Positions 42,840-49,777 of a DNA stretch of 64,000 nucleotides are shown in pieces. Each line of letters begins with the position of its first letter. The first letter of the stretch is position 1. Location: assembly GCA_901538445.1 (NCBI GenBank), contig LR594585.1, positions 553,668-617,667 on the forward strand, read 5' to 3'. This DNA is from Gemmataceae bacterium. Lineage in GTDB: Bacteria > Planctomycetota > Planctomycetia > Gemmatales > Gemmataceae. Both the position numbers and the translations under genes were made by a program. The notes under the pieces were generated by a model. That model had not been told where the DNA came from and did not search any database. It saw only the letters and a list, made by a program, of their open reading frames with translations.

Positions 42840-42881
42840 CCGGGTAGTTGATCTCATGACCGGGTACCGTACCCGGGGTGT

Positions 42882-43082
42882 TCAACTGTGCGCTGTGGGC
42901 GAACCCAAATCGTCGGGGCAGCGGGTCATTTCGCCCCGCGTCTTCTCGCGCTGAGCCTTGTCGGCCAGGGACTCGAGCGCGAGCAACTCGGTGAACGTGA
43001 GGCGGTCCAGAACGCCGCCGATCGCCGCGAGGAGCGTCTCCCCCTCCGACCACACACTACCGTAGGCCAGGATGCGGTACAC
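42882..43082 (-). CDS. Small protein of unknown function
   Basis: A 66-aa protein starting VYRILAYGSVWSEGET. Its middle is helical (AIGGVLDRLTFTELLALESL), and the C-terminus is charged with a single Cys. The GTG at 43082 is preferred because AGGAGG lies five bases upstream, overlapping the end region of the previous gene. It is the last gene of a five-gene minus-strand set at the left end of the element. No family recognised. Confidence 0.6.
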   Translation of the reverse strand: MYRILAYGSVWSEGETLLAAIGGVLDRLTFTELLALESLADKAQREKTRGEMTRCPDDLGSPTAHS

Positions 43083-43092
43083 GGCCACCTCC

Positions 43093-43401
43093 TCACTTCG
43101 TCGGGATGGGGAACGGAACGGCCGGGGCCGGGATGCGCTCGTGCTGGTCGTCGTCCACCGCCGCCGGGATCTTCCACCACTCGATCATCTGCCCGGCCAG
43201 TTTCTCCCGCAACGCGTTACGGTCGGCGGTGACGATCAGCAGTTGGCCCTCGGCGTAGCCGCGGTCGAACGCGAGCCTCAGGTTCGCCGACCGCTCGGCC
43301 TGGTAAATCTCGACGCACTTCTCTTCCGCGCGGACGAACAGGACCACGGTGGCCGTGACCCCGAACAGGCAACTGAACACGCAGGCGATCAGGTGAGACA
43401 T
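43093..43401 (-). CDS. Small membrane protein of the element
   Basis: A 102-aa protein with one N-terminal membrane helix (LIACVFSCLFGVTATVVLFV). A charged, probably helical segment with a possible coiled coil (RSANLRLAFDRGYAEGQLLI) and a Pro-rich tail follow. AGGAGG stands seven bases before the ATG. One anchored helix plus an external coiled coil resembles phage inner-membrane spanins, and the next gene upstream has a similar design. This is only a structural resemblance. Confidence 0.65.
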   Translation of the reverse strand: MSHLIACVFSCLFGVTATVVLFVRAEEKCVEIYQAERSANLRLAFDRGYAEGQLLIVTADRNALREKLAGQMIEWWKIPAAVDDDQHERIPAPAVPFPIPTK

Positions 43402-43431
43402 GCGAACCCTCCTTGGTTAGCGGTCGGTCGG

Positions 43432-43659
43432 TCAGTTGCGGCCCGGCTTGGTGATCCTCAGCCGCAGGGCCTCGGTCCGGTTCTCGAGCTCGATCCCGCG
43501 GCGGAGCGCGACGATCAGTTCGGCCTGCGCCGCGATTGTGGACTCGCACCCGCTCACCTTGGCCGTCACCGCCGCGAGCCGCTGGGCCAGGCCGCGGAAC
43601 ATGGGCCAGCAGACGGCCAGGGTCAGGAGCGCACCGAGGTAGAAGTCGCCGCCGGGCAT
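43432..43659 (-). CDS. Small membrane/coiled-coil protein of the element
   Basis: A 75-aa protein with an N-terminal hydrophobic helix (FYLGALLTLAVCWPMF) and a helical charged remainder (AVTAKVSGCESTIAAQAELI). The ATG at 43659 has AGGAG eight bases upstream. It is 30 bp upstream of another one-helix protein gene. Lysis accessory proteins are often encoded as such pairs, but there is no specific motif. Confidence 0.62.
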   Translation of the reverse strand: MPGGDFYLGALLTLAVCWPMFRGLAQRLAAVTAKVSGCESTIAAQAELIVALRRGIELENRTEALRLRITKPGRN

Positions 43660-43774
43660 AGCCGCCGCTCCTGGTTCCTGGCCCACGGGTGGTGCGTGTG
43701 CGGTCCCCGCGCGCCCGCCGCCGGGATGGACAGCCCGACAGGTGGGGGATGGGCGCGCGGGGCGGGTGCGGGTG

Positions 43775-43903
43775 TCACACGGGCTCGCCGTTAGCCCACA
43801 GCCACGAGACGCAGGCGTCGTAGGTGCCGGTGAACGTTGTGGAGTAGATCCTCGCGGTCCAGGTGCCGTCTTCGTTGCTGGTCAGGCTCACAGCGCGTCG
43901 CAT
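43775..43903 (-). CDS. 42-residue protein of unknown function
   Basis: A short ORF, MRRAVSLTSNEDGTWTARIY with a tail ending ACVSWLWANGEPV. Codon use is strongly biased to G/C at third positions, and GAGGT lies close before the ATG. The Trp-rich beta-like sequence resembles small phage proteins. The 222 bp between this start and the zinc-ribbon gene hold no convincing gene, only a T-arm-like sequence near 43958-43974. Confidence 0.5.
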   Translation of the reverse strand: MRRAVSLTSNEDGTWTARIYSTTFTGTYDACVSWLWANGEPV

Positions 43904-44125
43904 GCTCACCTCACGTTGGCCAACCTCATCTGCTCACACAGCAACACTGGGCGGACTCGAACCGCCGTCGTCGGAGCGTGCCCCGACTTACCCGCCTCGG
44001 GAGTGCCGTCACCCCGCATGCCCACTCCACCCGGAGCGAGGACCGGGCTTAAGGAATGCCGGCGATTCGTGTGGGCCAGGACGGTCGATGTTGGCCCACG
44101 CGCCCGCCGGGACTCGGTGGTCTGG

Positions 44126-44554
44126 TCAGGCCGCGACCGGGGCCGGCGCGACGAGCGGCACCGTGGCGACGATCTCGTCCCCGCTCGGGGCGTCGAGCGA
44201 CTTGTACACGACGTTCACCGCCTCGACCCGGTAGCCGAGGCACAGCCCGCCGGCGCGAACGATGGCCAGGGCGCGTATGTCCGCACGCCGGCGGGCCGCG
44301 ACCATGCTCCGCGCCTGGAAGGTGATCTCGTGAACGAACCGCGTCGTCACCGTCTGCACGACGAACACGCCGGCCGTGCTGACCCCCTCGCAGATGCTGC
44401 ACATCTGGCGAACGCCGCCGCGGTGCCGCACGAACCCGCGGCCGTCGCAGAACGCGCAGGCGTCTTCGGGGTCGGCATGGGCCAGGGACGGGGTCAATTG
44501 GGGGGCGTCGAGGCAGAGCGTTGCGGGTGCGGCGTAGGTGCGTTCGCAGAACAT
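44126..44554 (-). CDS. Zinc-ribbon protein with DnaJ-like CxxC motifs
   Basis: A 142-aa protein containing CAFCDGRGFVRHRGGVRQMC and a following SICEGV, i.e. two CxxC pairs with the CDGRGF spacing of DnaJ-type zinc fingers (about residues 31-53). The second half is a mixed alpha/beta region with no known motif. Start ATG has GGAGG nine bases upstream. It is divergent from the ribbon-helix-helix-like gene across an operator-rich region. Probably a nucleic-acid- or protein-binding accessory protein of the element. Confidence 0.68.
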   Translation of the reverse strand: MFCERTYAAPATLCLDAPQLTPSLAHADPEDACAFCDGRGFVRHRGGVRQMCSICEGVSTAGVFVVQTVTTRFVHEITFQARSMVAARRRADIRALAIVRAGGLCLGYRVEAVNVVYKSLDAPSGDEIVATVPLVAPAPVAA

Positions 44555-44629
44555 CGGGCGGTTCCTCCGTGGAGAAGTTGGGGCGGTCGTGTCGGTCGTT
44601 CCGGTCGCGTCAACGAGGGGAATGGTAAT

Positions 44630-44726
44630 GTGTCGTGTGTCATGTGTCAAGACACAGAACTCGGATTGGTTGACTTCGACACACGACACGTTTAGAGTGT
44701 GGTGGAACATCGTGACTTGCGTCACG
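44630..44726. promoter_or_regulatory. Operator array between divergent genes
   Basis: GTGTCGTGTGTC (44630-44641) is exactly complementary to GACACACGACAC (44678-44689). Between them TGTGTC-AA-GACACA (44643-44656) is a second dyad built from the same TGTGTC unit. A third dyad, CGTGAC-TTGC-GTCACG, lies at 44711-44726, 25 bp before the ATG at 44752. Such clustered dyads are typical of ribbon-helix-helix repressor targets. Confidence 0.65.
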
Positions 44727-44751
44727 GGACCGGTAACCTTGGGGGTGCGTC

Positions 44752-45012
44752 ATGACTGCGACTATCACCGAGCCGATGAGCGCACCGATGGCCAAGGGTG
44801 AGGCGAGCACGAAGACCGTCCGCATCGACGCGGAACTCGCAACGAAGATGCAGACGATCGCGGCCCTCAAGGATCAGATGGGGGCGCGGTTCAAGCCGGT
44901 AGAGTTTCTGAATGGGTTGATTCGCACGGCGGTTGAGGACTTGTACGAAGAGACCACCGAGCAGTTCGCAACGTTCACGAAGACCAAGGGCGAGAAGAAG
45001 CCGAAGAAGTGA
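44752..45012 (+). CDS. Ribbon-helix-helix-like small DNA-binding protein
   Basis: An 86-aa protein with a disordered N-terminus. A core of one strand and two helices follows (KTVRIDAELATKMQTIAALK, then FKPVEFLNGLIRTAVEDLYE) that fits a ribbon-helix-helix/Arc-like fold. The C-terminus is Lys-rich. It is transcribed away from the dyad array and so is likely autoregulated. It could be the element's regulator, a ParD-like antitoxin (no toxin gene adjacent) or a plasmid-type protein. Confidence 0.65.
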   Translation: MTATITEPMSAPMAKGEASTKTVRIDAELATKMQTIAALKDQMGARFKPVEFLNGLIRTAVEDLYEETTEQFATFTKTKGEKKPKK

Positions 45013-45064
45013 CCGCGAGTCGCCTCCCCTCTCCTGGCTCGCCCGCGACACTCCCACCCGCACC

Positions 45065-45241
45065 TCACGCCACCTTCGTTGTGGCCGCCTGCCCGCACTC
45101 GGGCACCCGCGCGGGGTGCGTCCGCAGCCACGGCAGCAGCTTCGACCAGCACGCGACCACCGCCTCGACGTCGGCCACGGAGTAGGACTCGTCGCACTCC
45201 TGGCACCGGAGCGTGTCACAGTCGTCCAGCTCGAGGGACAC
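45065..45241 (-). CDS. 58-residue CxxC protein
   Basis: A short ORF beginning VSLELDDCDTLRCQECDESY, with LRCQEC as a zinc-knuckle-like pair and another Cys in a final PECGQ. Third positions are almost all G or C, as in real genes of this genome. The GTG start has no clear ribosome binding site. It lies just after another small minus-strand ORF and may be co-transcribed. Confidence 0.5.
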   Translation of the reverse strand: MSLELDDCDTLRCQECDESYSVADVEAVVACWSKLLPWLRTHPARVPECGQAATTKVA

Positions 45242-45262
45242 GGCCGCGTCGTCTAGGTCGTG

Positions 45263-45430
45263 CTACGCCGAGCTGAGCGCGATCTCGTACCGCACCGCGG
45301 CCGCCCGCACAACTGCAGCGGGTCCATGCCCCTCGGCCAGTGCGCAGGCCATCTCCCCGAGGCATCGCTGCCGGGGTTCCTTGGTGCGGGTGTGTTTTCG
45401 CCGGGTGCGGGGCATGCGTGCAGCGGGCAT
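45263..45430 (-). CDS. 55-residue basic protein of unknown function
   Basis: A short ORF with a strongly basic start (MPAARMPRTRRKHTRTKEPR) and an Ala-rich helical end. GGAG lies eight bases before the ATG. Its stop is 22 bp before the next small ORF. No family is recognised; it could bind nucleic acid. Confidence 0.4.
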   Translation of the reverse strand: MPAARMPRTRRKHTRTKEPRQRCLGEMACALAEGHGPAAVVRAAAVRYEIALSSA

Positions 45431-45530
45431 GCGGATCGCTCCGGTGCAGAGTTCAGGGGGTGGGGGGCACGGCCTCTGATTACTGAAGTCTACACCTCTT
45501 TGGGCGATCGCCATGCCGCGTGTCGGGCAG

Positions 45531-46250
45531 TCAACTCATGGCGAGCCACAAGTGGTGCATGAGAATCTCGGGTGGCGCGTCGCCCGAAGTGTAGGTGAAG
45601 GCGCGAGAATGCTCGGTGGTGTACGGGCGCTGCGTGTAAGGCGTGGCGGCTGTCCTCGGGACCACGTTCGGCCCTCTCACGAGGGGTATGTCCGTTGGCC
45701 GGTTACCGGCAGCGAGGGACGTTGTGAGTTCGCCAGGAAGCACGTACCCGTTGACTGCGTAGGCGACCATCATCCCTTCGCGCATTGCCCACGCGTATTC
45801 CCCACTGATGAAACGACGGAGGCCGCGGTCGCAATAGTGCCCGCCCACCGCGTGTCTCGTGTCCACCGGTTTACATTCGACGAACAAGCCATCTTGGTCT
45901 GGGAAGGCGACGGAGCGTTCGTTGATCAGGTAGAAGAAAAGATCCGGCATCTTGTCGAGGCTGCTTTCGTTGTACGTCCAGACTTTCGGCTCGCGTGCCA
46001 CCCGGAACAAGTCAGGAGTGAAGCCGCGGACTGCTCTAGCAAACAGAACTCGGTTGACGAGCGTGTTATGCAACACCGCGGTAATCTGATCTTCTGTCGC
46101 CGCGCTTAGGTTGAATCGCGACGGTGGTGCGGTCCGAACCAGGTGCCATGCGTGGAGGATCGCCCGCTCGAACAGGCGGAGAAGTCTGGGCTCGATCGCT
46201 GGATGAGGCGGTGCGAACCCTGCCGGGCTTCCAAATAAGTCGAATGCCAT
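45531..46250 (-). CDS. Putative PD-(D/E)XK endonuclease, partner of the adenine methyltransferase
   Basis: A 239-aa protein not recognised by family name. It contains MPDLFFYLINERSVAFPDQD and GLFVECKPVD: a Pro-Asp at residues 102-103, then a strand ending in Glu-Cys-Lys at 125-127. That is the PD...(D/E)xK arrangement of restriction-type nucleases, with the loop and strand in the right order. Its ATG is 4 bp after the methyltransferase stop. The simplest reading is the restriction subunit of a type II-like system. GC content is clearly lower than in the flanking chromosome. Confidence 0.6.
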   Translation of the reverse strand: MAFDLFGSPAGFAPPHPAIEPRLLRLFERAILHAWHLVRTAPPSRFNLSAATEDQITAVLHNTLVNRVLFARAVRGFTPDLFRVAREPKVWTYNESSLDKMPDLFFYLINERSVAFPDQDGLFVECKPVDTRHAVGGHYCDRGLRRFISGEYAWAMREGMMVAYAVNGYVLPGELTTSLAAGNRPTDIPLVRGPNVVPRTAATPYTQRPYTTEHSRAFTYTSGDAPPEILMHHLWLAMS

Positions 46251-46254
46251 CGTA

Positions 46255-49200
46255 CTAGCCGGTGAAGGTGTCCAGGTGGCGGCGGGCTACTTCGGCCGCG
46301 AGTAACCGTGCCCGGGTTCTGGTCCAGTAGCGGTACTGGTTGCGGATGCCGACCAGGAGCCCCCCGCCCGCAAGCTTCATGAGGACCTGCGAGGCCCCCG
46401 TGTTATCCGCCAAGGGGAGAACTTGCTGGAAGTACGTCATCTCGTCCATTTCATCCGCCGGGCGGCCGAGCAGAATCGCCCCGAACGTCTGCCCAGCCTT
46501 CGGTCGACCCTCCGGGAACCAGAGTGTCGCCGCCAGATCATCCGGCTCCTGATCCAATAGAGGAGCAAGGAGTTGGCGCAACCTCTCAACGAACCTTGTA
46601 CACTCTGCGAGCGTTGGCGGCGCGCAGGCTCGAGCTCCCGATGACTCACGGTAAGCCTGGCCAACATCCAGCGTGTCTTGCACCACGTCCAGGTCAGCGT
46701 CTGTCAACCCGTAGATCGTCGCGAAAAACTGATCAATCTCGGCGAACACGTCGCTGCCGGAAACAAGCCCATTCGAGAGGTCGATCGCCTGTTTCTTCTG
46801 CGGCTTCGTAAGCTTATCCAGCCTCACCATCGGGAAGTCTTCGATGGACTGCTTTTGCAGCTTGTTTCGCTCGGCACCAAACTGCGCGCCAGTGATTAGG
46901 CCAAAATGGAGCCAGATACTGCTGTGAACGACTAGGTGCAGGTATCGGGCGAGGAGCTCCGCCTCTGGGTGACCGTGCGTCGAGTACCCGTAGTAGCTCG
47001 AAACATATGCAAGGTCGTCAAATGCCAGGAAGCCAAACCCCTTCGTCCGGTCCGTGCCTGGGGATTGTTTCAGCAAGCAGAGTGGGCTTCGGTAGATTTT
47101 TCGCTCTCGAGGCCACAGAAGTTTGGAGCGGTTGAACCGCGGGAGATCTGCCACCTCGACGACGAAATCGGCAGTGGCACCGGCGTGTAGATCCGGCAAA
47201 CCCTGTAGTTCCTTCGCGTCGCGCTGCGTCTCGTTCTTTTCGGAAATGATGTACCCTTGTCCCTCCACGAGGTTCTGCTCCTTCCAGAAATCAGAGACGC
47301 GGGCAACATTCGGGTTCCCGATCAACTTTCTAATCACTTCGACATCGAGCAACGTTCCGACCAGCCAGCCCTTCCAGAGCCACGGCTCTTTCTTGGCGTC
47401 TGCAGGGCAGACGACCCGTGAGGCGTCCGCGTCAATTCGGAACTCTCCCCGATTGTTCAATTCCGAGTCGTAGTGCGGGCAGATCAATTGTGTGCGGGGA
47501 TTCTTAGCCGGGGGCCGGTTGCGTGCGAAGAACAGGATGAATGGTTGGTCGGTGCCGCGCCAGACACTGGTTTTGGCAAGGTTCACGCCGCTGATTACCC
47601 CCGTCACGTCCATCAAGTCGAAAACCGTATCCCGAGCCTCCGACGGGATCCGTTTGTTCTTCAGTAGAAGTCGGGCGGGAAGAGCCATAGCGATCCGCCC
47701 ACCTTTCTTGCACCACTCCGTAGCACGGAGGAGAAAGGGGATGTCCGGGTTGTTATCCGGGTTCTTGTAACTGTTTGCGCCCTCGATGCCCGCGCGGCTG
47801 AGAACACCGCGAGCGACCGCCTCCATCTGCGTTCCCAATTCGGTGGGCACGCTGGTCCAGGGAGGATTGCTGAGCACGATCTCGTATTGCCCATCGTGCT
47901 CTTTTCCGATGTCGGGCCCGAGGCTTCCCAGGACGGGACCGCGGTCTTGCGCACTTTCCGGGGGGCGCACGTGGAAGAGAACCTTGCCTCTCAAATCCTG
48001 AAACTTCAGTTCAGAGAGAGGCTGCGGGCTTGGGTCCATCTCCAACGCGGTCAGGTAGAGGCTGAGGGCGGCGAGCCGGAGTGCGTTTTCGCTGACGTCA
48101 AAGCCCGACAACTGGCGGTTCAGAAGTTTGCGGATCGTTCGCCGATCTGGCCGGCGACCACGTTCTCGCCACACCTCCCGGTACAGCCGACGGAAGGCGA
48201 TGACGAGGAACACCCCGGCTCCGCAGGCCGGGTCAAGCACACGAGCCTGCGGAGCCCCGTCGATGCCATGAAAGGCTTCGTCGAGTAGCGTGACCGCGAT
48301 GTTGCGTGGAGTGTAGTGGACACTGGTGGAAGCCGCCTCATCTCTGTCCCAATGCCAGCAGAAATCCTCATAGACCTGGCTGAGCAGGCCGACGGGGACG
48401 TGGGCGAAGTCGAACGTGCCCCAGTCAAACCGGAGTTGGTAGGAACCGCCCTTGGGCTCGGCACCGAGGACGACGGCGGTCAAGTGGTTGAAAACATCGC
48501 CCCTGGTCAGCGATTCGATCCGACGAAAGTACCCCTCCCCGCGTCCCGACAGCGGCAGGAAGTTGCCGTTGAACGTGTCGTCCAACCAGCGGCACGTCGC
48601 CGCCGAGTTTACCGCCCCGTCGAAGCAGTCCTTCCACGTCGATGCCTTCGGTGCAATGGTTGGGATGTCTCTCTCGGTGACGATCTCGCGGTCGCGAAGG
48701 AATCGGAAGAACAGTGCCCGCCCCAAGAGCGAAAGTACGTCCGGACGCAGTTCCTCGGTTTCAGCCAGCCGACCGGCGGAATGCAACAGTAACGATCGGA
48801 GGCGGTTGAACACCCCGTCCCCGCGGGCGATATCCTCATCCCAGTCCACAACGCCGTTGACGAGGCGGGAGAAGAGCGTCCTTCCCTCGACGCTCGCGGG
48901 GGTGTACACGGTCCAGGACACGGCCACGTCTTCAAACGCCACGGGTGCGACATGGATGCGACCCGTTTGAACCCTTGCGAGGTACGCCCTTTCCCCCCGG
49001 CACGCGAGACGGCCGCGGAGACCGTCGAGGAGCTTGTCCGACGATTCGGGGGACGTGGTGAGGCGGGTTTCGTCAACGAAATAGAGGATGGGACGCCCCT
49101 GGGCCTCCGCCACTCCGTCCGGAGAATCCGGGGAGGAGTCGCGTGCCGCGATCAGGTCGAGGTAGTCCTGATGCTCCGGGCCAGGTGCGTCACTAAAGAG

Positions 49201-49272
49201 ACGGACGCTCGACTGGGCTATCCCGTAGCCCACTAGCTCAGTTCGGAGTCGTGAGGCAGCCGGGGTGGGCAT
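46255..49272 (-). CDS. N6-adenine DNA methyltransferase, large class I/type IIG-like
   Basis: A 1005-aa protein. The catalytic core has the upstream SVHYTPRNIAVTLLD element, SAM motif I VLDPACGAGVFLV (residues 345-357), FDVSENALRLAALSLYL as motif II-III region, and motif IV SNPPW (468-472), the adenine-amino signature. About 300 residues precede the core, and 500 follow it, with a target-recognition-like stretch and a helical C-terminus. No nuclease motif was seen in this chain; the small gene downstream probably supplies it. PglX/DrmMI or Eco57I-like enzymes are alternatives in the same superfamily, but no other BREX or DISARM gene is adjacent. Confidence 0.85.
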   Translation of the reverse strand: MPTPAASRLRTELVGYGIAQSSVRLFSDAPGPEHQDYLDLIAARDSSPDSPDGVAEAQGRPILYFVDETRLTTSPESSDKLLDGLRGRLACRGERAYLARVQTGRIHVAPVAFEDVAVSWTVYTPASVEGRTLFSRLVNGVVDWDEDIARGDGVFNRLRSLLLHSAGRLAETEELRPDVLSLLGRALFFRFLRDREIVTERDIPTIAPKASTWKDCFDGAVNSAATCRWLDDTFNGNFLPLSGRGEGYFRRIESLTRGDVFNHLTAVVLGAEPKGGSYQLRFDWGTFDFAHVPVGLLSQVYEDFCWHWDRDEAASTSVHYTPRNIAVTLLDEAFHGIDGAPQARVLDPACGAGVFLVIAFRRLYREVWRERGRRPDRRTIRKLLNRQLSGFDVSENALRLAALSLYLTALEMDPSPQPLSELKFQDLRGKVLFHVRPPESAQDRGPVLGSLGPDIGKEHDGQYEIVLSNPPWTSVPTELGTQMEAVARGVLSRAGIEGANSYKNPDNNPDIPFLLRATEWCKKGGRIAMALPARLLLKNKRIPSEARDTVFDLMDVTGVISGVNLAKTSVWRGTDQPFILFFARNRPPAKNPRTQLICPHYDSELNNRGEFRIDADASRVVCPADAKKEPWLWKGWLVGTLLDVEVIRKLIGNPNVARVSDFWKEQNLVEGQGYIISEKNETQRDAKELQGLPDLHAGATADFVVEVADLPRFNRSKLLWPRERKIYRSPLCLLKQSPGTDRTKGFGFLAFDDLAYVSSYYGYSTHGHPEAELLARYLHLVVHSSIWLHFGLITGAQFGAERNKLQKQSIEDFPMVRLDKLTKPQKKQAIDLSNGLVSGSDVFAEIDQFFATIYGLTDADLDVVQDTLDVGQAYRESSGARACAPPTLAECTRFVERLRQLLAPLLDQEPDDLAATLWFPEGRPKAGQTFGAILLGRPADEMDEMTYFQQVLPLADNTGASQVLMKLAGGGLLVGIRNQYRYWTRTRARLLAAEVARRHLDTFTG

Positions 49273-49777
49273 GGTGAAGGCAAACCGGTATCAACTGCCA
49301 GTGAGGCGACTACCTTGAAAGATCGATTCTCCGGATCCTCCGGTTCCTTGCGTAGCGCGCAATCCTATTACGATATGCATTGTGCGCGCAAGTTGAACAG
49401 AATTCGGGCTCACTCTTGCATTTCCCGTGACGCAGTAGCCATTTTGAGTCGCTCCAACCGGAACCGTTGACCCCGCATGCATCAAAGGTACCCGTTGCGT
49501 GCGAAGGGTCCCAACGGCGGGCGGTGGCACGAAGCTCGAGAGCACCTTGGTGAACTTCACGAACGGCAGAAGGGGTTGCGTGACTCCATTTGGTCCGGCT
49601 CCGCAGGCCAAAGGGATGAAGTGGTCGGCCCACTGCGCGAGACGATGAGGGTTCAGGACCTTATAATGGCAACCGTGTGATCGACATTTGCATTACGCCG
49701 CGCCATCACGAAGTGTGCTCTAGCCTCTCGGCCCCGCACACGCGTCAGACACGGTCTGATCCATTCTGAGGTGCCCG
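49273..49777. other. 505-bp low-GC divergent promoter region
   Basis: No convincing gene is seen. The region separates the methyltransferase gene (minus) from the TIR gene (plus), so it should carry both promoters. TATAAT at 49662-49667 on the plus strand is a perfect -10 box, about 110 bp before the TIR ATG, although no good -35 box precedes it. An imperfect hairpin joins GCGCGCAAT (49355-49363) and ATTGTGCGCGC (49379-49389). Confidence 0.5.

Noticed and set aside
42541-42857. N-terminal extension of the esterase into the tRNA-Ala fragment
   Set aside because: The added residues translate the terminator and tRNA fragment; the signal peptide begins at the GTG at 42614.
43936-44030. A complete tRNA gene
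   Set aside because: Only the T-arm is convincing; the acceptor pairing needs shifts and there is no room for both a D-arm and an anticodon arm.
46255-49272. BREX or DISARM system
   Set aside because: The methyltransferase resembles the PglX/DrmMI superfamily, but no pglZ, brxC, drmA or drmB homologue is adjacent.
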